From positions 1,613,345 through 1,677,344 of the forward strand of contig CM039202.1 of the NCBI GenBank assembly GCA_008360975.2: a stretch of 64,000 nucleotides of DNA, in the 5' to 3' direction. The notes beneath the pieces are model-generated. The model did no database searches and was not told the origin of the DNA. It was given only the letters and a program-made list of their open reading frames with translations. Both the position numbers and the translations under genes were made by a program. Source of the stretch: Lichenostomus cassidix. Lineage: Eukaryota > Chordata > Aves > Passeriformes > Meliphagidae. Below are positions 1 through 43,720 of this stretch, piece after piece (positions within the stretch are counted from its first letter, which is position 1; the number at the start of each line of letters is the position of its first letter).

Positions 1-155
1 AGGGATGAGTTTCCTACTCTTCCCCATCCGCAGGGATGAGTTTCCTACCCTTCCCCGTCCACAGGGATGAGTTTCCTACTCTTCCCCATCCACAGGGATG
101 AGTTTTCCTACCCTTCCCCATCCACAGGGATGAGTTTCCTACCTCTGCCAGGCAC
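1..155. repeat. 31-bp tandem repeat at the window edge
   Basis: Five units starting agggatgagtttcctac at 1, 32, 63, 94 and 126, the last truncated and one with an extra T. The array probably continues beyond the window. Confidence 0.9.
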
Positions 156-1509
156 AGCATGCAGAAATCTTATGGAGTTCCTTATCCATCCCAAATCCTG
201 ACAGTTTTATGGGACGCAAAACACCTTTTTGGGGCACAAAACACCTTTTTGGGGCCGAGCACCCCACGGAGGAGCAGCACCCCTCAAGGACCAACCCCGC
301 ATCCTCCTCATCCCGCGGGATCACCCCTCCAAACCCCCCGATCACACACAGTTCCTTCCCTTTCCTCCAAAAATCCAAACCCGGGGACTCCATAGCAACC
401 CGCAGCTCCCGGGGTCTGACTCCAGCGCTTCGCTCGGCGCTGTCACTTCGTTTCAGGCTACCCCCGGGTAGGTGTGAGGAACTCCAATTAAGCATTCCGC
501 TGGCTCCCTGTGTGGGGGGACAGGCTCTGCTGTGGAGGAGGGAAGCCTCGGCGGTGACTAATCGCTCAGACACCGGGTGTCTGTGGCACCAGGGGAGGGC
601 AGGCAGAGGGTTTTCCTTCGCCGTGCAGCTGCCTCTGCATTCCCTTTTCGGGAGATATTGCGGCTCCCCGCCGGGCTCGGGGGCTCCCGGGCGGAAGTTG
701 GAAAGATCCCAAGCATCTTTCCGGCGTGGCTGGGGCTCCGCGGCGATGCTGCTGCTGCCGCTGCTGCTGCGGATCTCAGCGCTGCCGCAGCTTTTGCTGC
801 TCTCCCTTGCACAGCCCCGGGGCAAATTTTGCAGAGGAAAATCACATTTATGGGGTTTTGAGGCGGCTGTCGCTGGGGGGGCGGGGGGTGGTTTCGTGCC
901 CTTTGGATGAGCGTCCCGAAATTTGGGCGACACGATCAATCTGGCCCTTGAGTGGGGAGCGGAGCAGAGTTTCCCACCCTCGGCCGCGAGTCCAGCCCTG
1001 GCAGAGCTGCTCCAACCTGACCTCTCCGAGATCATCCCATCGCTTCCCACATCCTCCCCTTCCCTCTGGAGAAAGCCCAGCTCCATCGGGATGAGGCACA
1101 GCACACTCACAGGGCTCCAAGCACCCCAAAACTGCCCGCCTCGCCCGCAGCCAGCACGTTTTTGGCGCTGTGGCACCAACTCCCCGGGGGATGGTGGCCG
1201 AGGGTGACACGGGGGTGATCCCAGCCTGGCGACACTGCCCCGCTCTGTGGGGACACCGAGGCTCTTCCGCAGCCTTTCCAAGAGGCTGGAGGAACCAGGG
1301 CAAGAGGCGGCAGCGGGACCGGCCCAGCCGGCGGCTTCGCCCCCGCTCCCCGGGGAGGCGAGAAGGGGGCCGGCGGCCGCCCCCCGCCACCGCCGTGGGC
1401 AGCGGCAGGATGTGCTGTCCCTCCCCTGCACTTCCCAGCGAGCACTTTACATAACTTCTGCTGCTTAGTCACAGCTTCGACTCTTTTTTTTTTTTTTCTC
1501 ATTCCCTTT

Positions 1510-1540
<31 letters not shown>

Positions 1541-3298
1541 GGAGCGATTTTCTCAGCCGCATCAGAGCGCGAGTCATTTCGGCAAGGGAAGTCCCTTCCT
1601 TTCTTCCGTTCCCTTGGTAACTGCACAAATTTGCTCTTCAAATGATTCATGACCGGGGTGCTGTAGGAGTTCCCTCCTCCAACACAAATCGCTCCCACAC
1701 AACCACACATGCCCGATTAATCATTGATCAGTGTCTCTTCCGCGAGGCACGCCAAGCCCCGCCGCTCCCCTCTGGCCACCGGATGCTCCCGAGGTCCCTG
1801 GATGCTCACGAGTGTCACCAAACAGGCGACACAGGCTGGAGTTTGTAAGAAATCCCATCCCCGGACAGGCTGGATAGGCTATAAATGAAATATTCCCGAG
1901 GTTGCAGGCAGGAATATTACATATAAATGAAATATTCCCGAGGTGGGGCAGGTTGGTGACAGGAGCAGAGTGCTCCCCATGGACCAGGGATGGAATCAAA
2001 GCTCGGCGCTGGCTGGCAGTGATGGATAAACCCTCCCTGAAGTCCCGATTGCATCAGAACTGCTTTATTCACCACCTGATTTTTGTTTGCATCCCAAACT
2101 TCTTTAGATTAAACAAACAGGGGGAAAACTGGAGGGCTGTGGGGTCACCCCCACCATGACCAGATTGGAAGGACAGAGCCCAACAGCAGGAAAAAAAACA
2201 TAAAAGAGCTTTAAAAGAGACAAAAAAGTGCTTTTTGGACCCATGGTGAGCCAAATGTCGCAGGGCTGAGCATCGTCCCAGGCCTTCCTCACACACCTGA
2301 GCTGCACAGGGAAGCAGATTGGGATGGAACTGGGAGCCAGCGAGGCCTTGGCTGCCAGGAATACCTCGGCTGGAAAATAAAATTAATCTGCGAAATCTCT
2401 CCCTGCCGTTTTTGGTAGGTTTTATCTGATTTATTCTCTCCTCGTTAAGAGGAGCTAATTAACAAACCATCGTTTAAATAAACAGCAGCCAGAGTGTTTG
2501 CAACCTCGGCTTTATTGAATTGTGACAAATTAGTAGCCTCTGCATGTTAAATTAAACAGAAGCATTGAGGGAACAAAACCTGAATTCCCATCAGGATAAC
2601 GATCCCTAACACAGAGCAGAGGGAGCAGCTCCTGGGGCAGCGTGACAACCGCGTGGAAAAATCCCAAATAACCCCAGAGCCAGGCGGGTTTGTGGGTGCT
2701 GAACTGTGGCTTCACCCTAAATCCATCCCTGGGGAATAGCAGGGTCAGGATCACCATCGGGACGAGGCTGGGATGTGGATAAATGCCAGCAGCTCGCGGG
2801 AGCCTCTCGGAGCCGCGGTGATCACCTGGCTGATCGCGGATCCTTGGCACTATAATGATAATAATCCCATAAAGCACATCTGTCATCCCGCGGCTCCCGG
2901 GGCTGGGAGGAGGGAGCAGCATTCCTGGGGGATGAAGCCGTGTGTCCCAAGCCAGCCCTGCCCTCCCCAGGAGGAAAGAAGATTTTGGGATACTTCTCCC
3001 CTTTTTCCTGCCCCCAAAAGGTGCAGCTGACCTGCTCTGTCCTCCCTGTCTGTTCTGCATGCCGGCTGTGGGATGGACATTCCCAAAACACGGTGCAGCC
3101 ATCGCTAAACCCCTGGGTGCTTCCAGCAGGAATTGCTCAGTGGCAGCTCTCTCCAGAGGCCTTGGCAGTGTAATTACCTGGGAGCGTTAATTACACTCCA
3201 GGGGAGTGTAAAGCCGAGCAGGGAGCAGCTCCTGCAGGGTGGGAATGCTGGGATTTGTGGGGATGCAGCAGTGGGATCAACCCTCTGGCACCCCAGGA

Positions 3299-3620
3299 GT
3301 GACAGAATCATGGAATTATGGAATTGTTTGGGTTGGAAAAACCTTCTAAGATCAGCGAGTCCAACCACTCCTCCAGAACTGCCAGGGCCACCACCAAGCC
3401 ATGTCCCCAAGTGCCACATCCCCACAGCCAGCAATCCCTACTGGAACAGTGACTCCACCACTGCCTTGGGTGCTGGACAACCTTTCCAGAAGAAATTTTC
3501 CCAATGTCCAACCTAAACCTCTCCTGGCACAGCTTTTGTCCTCTCACTGTGACCTGCGAGAAGAAACTGACCCCAAGCTCCTTTCAGGCACGGAATCTCC
3601 CTTCACACGTTTTTCAGGAT
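3299..3620 (-). mobile_element. CR1 LINE 3'-end fragment (antisense)
   Basis: Begins with the characteristic antisense end (gaatcatggaattatgg, ttgggttggaa), followed by CR1-like gccatgtccccaagtgccac and gtgactccaccactgcc. 5'-truncated and diverged, as is usual for avian CR1. Confidence 0.8.
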
Positions 3621-3626
3621 GAGAAA

Positions 3627-3860
3627 TTAATAGAATTTTGGAATGTTTTGGGTTGAAAGGGACCTTAAAGCTTATCCAGTTCCACCAACTTTCATGAGCA
3701 GGATATCTTTCACTATCTCAGGTGACTCCAAGCTTCATCCAGCCTGGCCTTGGACACTTCCAGGGATCCAGGGGCAGCCACAGCTCCTCTGGGAATTCCA
3801 TCCCAGCCCCTCAGCACCCTCACAGGGAAGAATTCCTCCCATAGAATCTTGGAGCCCAAA
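3627..3860 (-). mobile_element. CR1 LINE 3'-end fragment (antisense), second copy
   Basis: Starts ttttgggttgaaagggacct, continues with cagcctggccttggacactt and ccacagctcctctgggaatt, a CR1 variant that recurs at 11.7 and 42.2 kb. Lies directly behind another antisense CR1 piece. Confidence 0.75.
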
Positions 3861-5339
3861 GAAAACTTCCCCTGAGCAGCAGCCTCTTTGCTTATTTTGG
3901 ATTTTTTTTCTTAGGTTTTTTTGATTTCTTTTATTAATAAAGGCTTCATTAACGAGCAGCGACAGAAACTCACACCAGGGAACTGAGTATTCCAAGGAGC
4001 CAAGTCATCAATTAAACCAACATTTCCCTCTGTTCTTTCCCTTTCAAACCCTCGGTTTCATCACCAAAAAGGGGAGCTGAGAGGTCTCCAGCGAGGAGGA
4101 ACAATACCAGGGCATCAACTCCTACATCTGCCCCTCTGCCTCCCGGTGAGGCTGGGATTGGTGATCCCACAATTCCATGGATCCATGGGAATCATGGATA
4201 ATCACGGATGGCACAGGCAGGGAAAGCTGCCCCAGCACTCCAGCACCTCCCAAAATTTGGAACCCTCCCACCTGCAGGGTACCCAAAAGCTGATTTTTTT
4301 GCCCTCTAGCATCAATTAATGATTAAAAATCATTCCCGGCCCTGATGAGGTTTTGCTCCTGCTGGGATGCCAAGTGCGCCTGGACCGGGAGTGCTCTGCA
4401 AAAGTGTCCCCAAGGTGTCCCTACAGCCCTTCACCCAGCAGCCGAGGAGCAGGAATGGCAGCAGCCAGCAACTAACAGCTGATCACTCTGATTTTTGATA
4501 AATCCAAGCATTCTGGATAAGCTGGAGCCGCGCTATGCGCTGCAGAGGAAAAGTTTCCTGCAGAGCACATGTCCCTTTGGGATGGGGACAGGGACAGGGG
4601 ACAGTGCCACGGGCACGGGCGAGCAGCCTGTCCCCCGCAGCTCCATTTCCATCCTTTCCTCGTGCAAAAACCCCATAATTTTTAAGGTTAATAAAGCCCT
4701 TGTTTGCTTAAGACAGCACCTGTTTCTATGGTGACACTTCAACCCGGAGCCTGTTTATCCACGGCGACGCCGAGCGCGGTGACAAACGCGGTGACAAACG
4801 TGCGGATGGCACGGGGAAGGCCAGCGGTGCTGCCGGGACGTCTGGGGACAGCGATGCCACCATCCCTGGGCACCCAAATGTGCCACTCCCCATCCCTCAG
4901 CACCCCAATCTGTCCCACAGAGCCACCAGAGGGGTTGGAGCCACAGCGGGGGGAAAAACCAGGATGGGCCATGGGTGGGAAAAACATGCCATTCCTTCAA
5001 AACCATTGGATGCAATTCCCAAATCCAACTCAACCCCAGGGTTGAGCACGGCAGCTCCGTGCCTCAGTTTCCCCAATTCCGTGTCCCGGGAAGGGGCTGG
5101 TGGCTGATCCAAGCTGTGCCGGCGGTGGCAGAGCCCGGCGGGTCCCGCTCGGCTCCAGCCTGGCGCAGGATTTCTCCCGGCTGGCAGAACCCGTTTCCAT
5201 AACGACTTTCTGTTACAAACATATTTTGATAAAAATAAAGTTAAAGCGGCGAGGCTTTAGTGGAGTACAAATTCGCTGCTCTCGCCCTCCCCCTTCCTCC
5301 TCCCCGAGGAGGGGGAATAAAGACGGAAAGCTTTCCATT

Positions 5340-5830
5340 TGAAGGGCAGTATTTTCTCCCTTCTTTTTCTTTCCCCCCACTGAATACAAAATGGAAAACC
5401 TTGTTTACCGGGAATTCTCTGTAAACCGGTTCTGACTCTGCCTGGTTACCTGATGCTCTACAGTATGTACAGGATAATGTGATAAATTCATTTCCAATTC
5501 ACTGCATTATCCTTTGAATATTTTAATGACTCATTGAATGGAGTAAAAAAAAAAAAAGGCAAAAAAAAAAAAAAGCTATTTCAAATGAACAATTATGCTG
5601 CATTAGAGTAAAGGCTGATTATATTTAAACACTGCTTCCATGGATAACGGGACATATCGACCTCCGCCTATAAGAGCTAATTTGGCTCTTATCTCTAAAT
5701 AATTTTACACTGCAAATTACCATGAAAACCTAAAGGGCTTTAAAAACATTCATCAAAAGATATTATTCCACTTTGTAGCAACATTTTTATTTAAATTATT
5801 TTGAACAGGAGTGAAAGCATCTCTCGTGTT
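5340..5830. other. AT-balanced, non-repetitive stretch: candidate conserved non-coding element
   Basis: High-complexity sequence with TAAT/ATTA-type words and no GC bias, unlike its flanks. Interrupted by two short A-runs near 5550. Inferred from composition only. Confidence 0.35.
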
Positions 5831-6049
5831 TGACAATCGGAGCGGCGGCGGAGCAGCGGCTGATAAGGAATGGCGAGCGGCGCCGAGGGGCTGGGATGTT
5901 CCATCCCGAAATCCCACCTGGGAGAGGAAAAATCCCGAGCCAAACCCCAAACTTGGTGGCGTGCCAAAGTACTGCAGCACCCAGGAGTGGCATTTAGTGC
6001 TGCCGGAGCTGCTTGCCTCCGAACCGGGGGGTGGCAAAGCCGGGGTGAT

Positions 6050-7030
6050 GCCGGAGGGATGCCAGGGCGAGGCGCGAGTGGTGCCGGGGGGAGGCTGGGG
6101 TGGAACCCGGGGGATACCAGGGGGATGCTGGGGGGATACCCAGGGGATGCTGGGGGATACCTAAATGGTACTGGAGTGGTACCCAAGTGATGCTGGGGGA
6201 AGCTGGGGGGATGCTGGGATGGTACCCAAGGGATTTTGGGGGATGCTGGGAGGATGCTGGGGTGATACCCGAGGGATGCTGAGGGATACCTAAATGATGT
6301 TGGGGGGATGCTGGGGTGGTACCCAAGCTATGCTGGGGAGATACCCAAGGGATGCTGGGGGGATACCTAAATGGTACTGGGGGATGCTGGGATGGTACCC
6401 AAGGGATTTTGGGAGGGATGCTGGAGGGATGCCATGGAAACAACCCAGGGATGCTGGGGGGATGCCAGGGCCAAACCTAAGTGATACTGGGGTGATACTC
6501 AAGGCAATACCCAAGGGATGCTGGGGGGATGCCAGGGTGATACCCAAGGGATGTTGGGGTGATACTGGGAGATGCTGGGAGATACTTGGATGATACCTAA
6601 GCCATACTGGGTAATATTGGGGTGATGCTGGGTGATACTGGGAGATGCTGGGCTGATACTGGGAGATGCTGGGTGATGCTGGTTGATACTGGGAGATGCT
6701 GAGGTGATACCCAAGGGATGCTGGGTGATACTGGAGTGATACCGAAGGGATTCTGGTTGATGCTGGGTGATACTGGGAGATGCTGGGGTGGTACCCAAAG
6801 GATGCTGGGTGATACTGGGGTGATACCCAAGGGATGCTAGAGGATACTGGAGTGATACCCAAGGGATGCTGGGCGATGCTGGGAGATGCTGGGGTGACGC
6901 TGGGTGACACCAGGGTGACACAAGCACAGCTGGGTGGTGCAGGGTGACACTGAGTGATACCCAAGCACTGCTGGGCCATACTGGAGTGACGCTGAGGTGA
7001 CGCTGGGTGACACCAGGGTGACACCAGGGC
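6050..7030. repeat. Large degenerate minisatellite (gatgctggg / gatacccaag core)
   Basis: About 1 kb of interleaved short words, gggatgctggg and gatacccaaggg, in variable order with an 11-22 bp beat. The long minus-strand open frames rich in Ser, Pro, Gln, His and Ile across it are repeat artefacts. Confidence 0.9.
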
Positions 7031-7587
7031 AGCAGCAGACACGGGGGCTCCGCCAGCCCCCCCAGCACGGCGCCGGCCGCCCCGTCCCTCCCGGAGAAAG
7101 GCACTTGCAGCCCCTCTCTGCACCAAAGCAACAGAAGGTGTCATGTAAAGCCTACACGGTTATTTTAGAGCCAGTGTGCAAATAAGCCTGTCAGCTGAAG
7201 CTCCGCCGAGCCAAGACTCCCAGATCCCCCCAAAGATCTGCATCTCAACGAGACACCATGTGGCTGAGCCCGCCGGCTCCCCACCCGGATCTGGGGCTGG
7301 GGGATCGGGAAAACTCCGTCTCCAGCCCCAGCTGGACACCCCAAATCCACCTCACTGCACCCCTGGCCACAGGGAGTGACCCGAGGTGGTTTTGTCCCCG
7401 TGCCCTGCTGGGATGGGGCTGATTTTTGGCGGTTTATTGTGAATTTGTGGGATTTTGGGGATTTATGCGCGTTTCTGTCTGTGTGTAGAGGAGAGATACA
7501 CATACACACACCCACGGGAGATAGATGGGTTATATTTATCCCATCATTATAGGGATCATATCAATATATACGTTTTATATAGAATGT

Positions 7588-7660
7588 GGCATGGAATCAG
7601 GGAGGATCTCACGTTGGAAAGGACCATCAGGAGCATCGAGGCCAAATCCCTGCTCGGATA
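7588..7660 (-). mobile_element. Short degraded CR1-like fragment
   Basis: The words ggaatcagggagg, cgttggaaaggacc and gaggccaaatccctgctc resemble the terminal part of antisense CR1. Too short to be certain. Confidence 0.4.
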
Positions 7661-7979
7661 TGTGTTTATATTTATATTTATCTCCTGATAAGAAAGCTTG
7701 AGGAATAGTTGGGGCTGGGATCAGGGAAAACCCTTCCCCTTCCCAAAAACCTCATTTTTCCACCCTCCTGCCAGGCCTGACACAGAATTTTTGACCTTTT
7801 TGACAAACTGCATCGCCCAAACACCAGGGGAATAAAACCCACCTTCCATTCACGCCGGAGGTTTTAATCCCACATTACCCTTTTTTGCTGAAAGGATTTT
7901 ATACTCCCAATGAAAAATTTTTTAAAAAAAGGAAACCCACAATAATTAGCAAGAGGGAACAGCTCCGAAGGATCTGTGT

Positions 7980-8440
7980 ACAGAAGGAAACACAGGAGCC
8001 TGGGCTCCTTTGCGTTTGGTAAATATTAAAATTAATGAGAGACTTTCAGGACCCTGTTGTTAGAAATGCAGAAGGGTTTCTGTGAAGGATTAAAACACAA
8101 AACAACACGGAAAAAAAATTACCCAAGCCCTGTACACAAATTCCCGCAATTATTCCTGACGCTTCCTATTTTTCAGCCAATTATGGAATTCATGGAAAGT
8201 ATTAATATCCCGTTTTAATTTGCTTAATATGCCCATTAACAATAAAAAGTCTAATTAAGGTATCTGTACAAAGAGCCCTCAGCAGTAATTTCAGAGAATA
8301 ATAGTGGAGAACGACACGATATTTCTTGTTAAATGCACGCTGCAAATTAATTGATATCTTAATTAGGCTTTAGTACCCAGATTATCAGTTAGATTGATTC
8401 AGGGCTGCAACATCTCGTTTTTTTAAGAGATAAAAGCAAG
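7980..8440. other. AT-balanced, non-repetitive stretch: candidate conserved non-coding element
   Basis: Many homeodomain-type words (ttaattag, caattatgg, cattaaca) in complex sequence without tandem structure. Confidence 0.35.
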
Positions 8441-8868
8441 CAGGAGGGGAACAAAATATTTTCCAAAATATTTCTGGGACCAAATCCACGACACGCCGGG
8501 ACAGGGAGAAGGACTCATCCCATGGACACAGAGCTGGGAAAAATTCACCCCAAACCCATTTTTCTCCCCGAATTCAAGCCATTTTCAACCCAACGAAATT
8601 AAAAGCCGGAAAGGGAATTCAGATTTGCACCAAACCCACTTTTTTAGCCACAAAACCCAACCGGCAGCAGGAGCTGTTTGGAAGGACGCGTTGTCTCCGC
8701 AGAGAAAACCGGTGGTGGGGAGTTGGCAAAGTGGGAATTTTTTCTTTTTCTCCCAGCATTTCCTTAGGAGAAGGAGGGGGAAAAAACCACCAAAAAAAAA
8801 AAAAAAACCCAAGCAGCAATATTTTTGGACCAGCCTGGCTCTATATAGCCTGAGGAAGCACTTCCCTA

Positions 8869-40631
<31,763 letters not shown>

Positions 40632-41154
40632 CCTGCCCTGGGGACACGGGGACAGCAGCGGTCAGTCCCCTGTGACCAGCACTTCCCAGTGCTCCCAGTT
40701 CCAGGTGGAGCATCCCCACCTTTGCCCATCATTTCCTCCTTTAATCCCATTTATCCCAGGAATTAGCTGGGTTCCCTCATGCTCCCCTTGGCCAGGAGCT
40801 CCTCCCAGACCCCACAGCTCTTTTCCACAAGACTGGAGCTCCATCCCCTCCACGTGGCACCAGGAATGTCCCCACGTGGTGACACCGAGCTCCCAAGAGG
40901 GGACAGTCCCCATCTCCACACGCCAGCCCTGCTGCTCTCCCGAATATGACGGAAAATCGGGATCAGGGGCGGCCGTGGTCTACCCAAGACTGTCACCAAG
41001 GACACCCAGGACACCAGGATGTGTCCCCAACCCAAGGCCAGGTCCCTGCAAGGCAGCAGCACCTTGACCCAGCCACCCCCTGTGGCACTTTTCCCGCACG
41101 GGGACAACTCCGGCCACCCATTTTAAAGCCACACAAAGCCTCGAGGAGCACGAG

Positions 41155-41222
41155 GGGACACAGGGTTGGGGACACAGGGTTGGGGACACAGCGCTGGGGA
41201 CACAGGGTTGGGTCCCCCACCC
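41155..41222. repeat. 15-bp tandem repeat (ggggacacagggttg)
   Basis: Four to five near-identical units, close to the proposed PEBP4 first exon. Confidence 0.85.
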
Positions 41223-41337
41223 CCCTGCCAACCCTCACCTCCTCCCCAGGCCACAGCAACCTGAGCAACCCAGTAGCCATTGGGCCACCAGGGCAACCGG
41301 GGGGGGCCACCAGGGCCAGCCGTGCCGAGCCACTTAC

Positions 41338-41430
41338 CAAGGTGCTGGGGACAGCCGAGCAGCTCCGAGGCACAGCCCGGAGGTTTGAGGTTGCCGTGGA
41401 GATGGTTTCCTTGGGAAGAAGGGACGGAGG
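41338..41430 (-). other. PEBP4: Probable non-coding first exon of PEBP4
   Basis: On the minus strand the sequence CACCTTG is followed by gtaagtgg, a strong splice donor at 41337. The acceptor just before the PEBP4 ATG (at 40638) would remove an intron of about 700 bp. The 5' limit is arbitrary because no clear TATA or initiator was found. The exon is inferred from splice signals only. Confidence 0.4.
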
Positions 41431-42182
41431 GACCGGGAATGAACAGTCAAACCCCGGGAAAGGGGCGGCTGGTGCTCCAAACCTGCCAACGGCTTTTAAC
41501 ACCCCCCAGGCTTTCAACTGCCCCCCAACCGCCCCAAACGGCACCCCAGCCCTGCCCGGGCTAATTAGGAACGGCGTGACCCAAACACTGATTTTTCCCC
41601 GTCTCGTCTGTTGCCTAATCGGCTCTGGGATGAGGCAAACGCGCGGATGAGGGGAAAAAAAAAATAAATTAAAATCCCGGTGTGAGTTGGGATTACAGCA
41701 GCGAGTGTATCATTATATAATGGAGCCGGAGCTGCACGCTCGGGGAACACGAGCGACAAGGGCGAGAGAAAGAGGCGCCGGGCTCGGCTAATTGGCAACA
41801 TTAATCTATCGGGAATGATCGGGAGCTTTTTAGGGGCTTAATGGCTCTCGTTCCCACGCTGCCCAGATGGGCACAGCCCGTAATTAGAGCCCTGAGCCGG
41901 CAAATGGCTCACGTGAGTCAAGCTTTTCCCAGGGATGCTGCGCTGGCTGAGTCAGGAGAGCTCCCAAAAGTGGGGTTTGAACCCTCGAGGTGTCGTTGTG
42001 GATGGAGGGGTTGGGAATTTGGGGTCCCCAGAGGCAGGAGAAGCTGTTGGGTCAGCGTGAAATGATGGGGAATGTGGTGAGGGAATGGTGGGGAAAGCAG
42101 GGATTTCCTTGGGAAATGGGGATGGGGATGGAAGTTGAGCGAGAGGCTGCAGGGCAGGAGTGGGGAGTTGGGGATTTCTGGG

Positions 42183-42505
42183 AAAACATGGAGTGGTTTG
42201 GGCTGGAAAACCCATTAAATCCCATCCGGTGTCACCCCAGCCGTGGGCAGGGACACTTTGCACTGTCCCAGGTTATCCCAGCCTGGCCTTGGACATTCCA
42301 GGGATCCAGGGGCAGCCACAGCTCCTCTGGGAATTCCATCCCAGCCAGGAATTCCTTCCCAAAATCCCATCCATCCCTGCCCTGTGGCAGTGTGTCCCCA
42401 TTCCCTGTGTCCTGTCCCTCCAGCCCTTGTCCCAAATCCCTCTCCAGCTCTCCTGGAAAAGGCTCTGAGCTCTCCCTGGATCCTTCCCTTCTCCAGCTGA
42501 ACATT
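42183..42505 (-). mobile_element. CR1 LINE 3'-end fragment (antisense)
   Basis: Contains gtggtttgggctggaaaacc, cagcctggccttggacattc and ccacagctcctctgggaatt. Nearly the same layout as the copy at 11.7 kb. Confidence 0.8.
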
Positions 42506-43429
42506 CCCGGCTGTGTGGAATGATCCCACAGCCGAGATCAGGCATTTCCACCTCGCAGAGATCACCCCAAAAGGGTTGATAAACTGCAGGGGGATCTCGC
42601 AGGGACGCTCGGGAAGGAAAACTCACGGGAGCAACAATTTTACAGCATGGTGTGGAGGATGAACTACGGCTTCCTACCTAAAAAAATTTTCCCCAACTTT
42701 CTACCTTTTCTCTCTTTTTTTTTTTTTTTTGGCAAAGGTTTTATTTCCTCCACTCAGGAGACAGAGTTTACAAGGCAGCAGGAAGCTTGTCTAGCAAGAA
42801 CCAGCATGGGAAAAGTGCTGCCAGGGCCAGACATCTGCTCCGGAGGGGCAGGAAGCCACTGGAATATTTAATTTTTAAACCCCTGTGCTTTCAAACCCAG
42901 GCCAGGGTGACTCCAGAGCCTCTGCTTTGCTCTCCCTGCCGCTGGAAATTCCGCAATTCCTGGGAAACCGATCCCAGGGATGAACCATTTCCACCTCCAT
43001 CACCCTCCTCCTCCTCCCTGGAGCTCTCCAGGCTGAGGAGAAGCAAAAAAAAAATTAATTTTTTTTTGCCGGGAGAGGCTGCAGGCAGCAGTTTCCCTCT
43101 GGAGATGATCCTGCCGTGGGAAAAGGCAGCTGGTGGTGTCACGGCAGGTCCGGGCTGCTGTCCCGGGGTGTTCCCATCTTCCCTCTCCTGACTCAGCGCT
43201 GCGGGACTGCAGGAATCTCGTTTTTCCAGCCGGGAAGCCTCGGGAGCTGAGCTGGGTGTGAGGGAATTGAGTTCCTCCAGGAATTCCCCCCCTCGCTCAA
43301 GGGTGGGATGAGAAATGCAGCCCAGCCCTTCAAAATTTTCACTTTTTTGGGGGCAAAAAATATTATTAAAGACCTGCTCAAAACCCCTCCTGCTTCCCAG
43401 CTCTCCCAGCTTCCACGAGGAATATTTCT

Positions 43430-43720
43430 CAATATTCTGGAGAGGAAATAAAGCTTTCAGAGGCCCCAGCGCAAGATTAATTTAATTAATCAAATTAGGG
43501 AATCGATGGGAAACCCCGTGAAGAAAACTGCTGCAGTCCCAACGCGAATTCATTTGGGAGCAGATATTTAAACAGAGACACAAAAATAAATATATTTTGC
43601 ATCGCTACCCCCAGCAAACATCTCCAAAAGCCGCAAAAAAAGCCTCTCAGAGCTGGCAAAACCCCGACGTAGGTGAGGAAATCATTTTCCCGTTAATATC
43701 AGAGATGAAAATGCTTTTAA
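43430..43720. other. AT-balanced complex stretch in the intergenic region
   Basis: Includes agattaatttaattaatcaa and ccgttaatatcagagatg. Lies about 2 kb upstream of the proposed PEBP4 start. Confidence 0.3.

Noticed and set aside
744..910. Leucine-rich ORF start (MLLLPLLLRISALPQLL) resembling a signal peptide
   Set aside because: Produced by a CTG/GCTGCTG-type simple sequence. No TATA, no donor in frame, no recognisable mature protein, and it lies inside a PEBP4 intron.
6290..7144. 284-codon minus-strand ORF rich in Ser, Pro, Gln, His and Ile
   Set aside because: Entirely inside the 6.05-7.03 kb minisatellite; several shifted frames are equally open.
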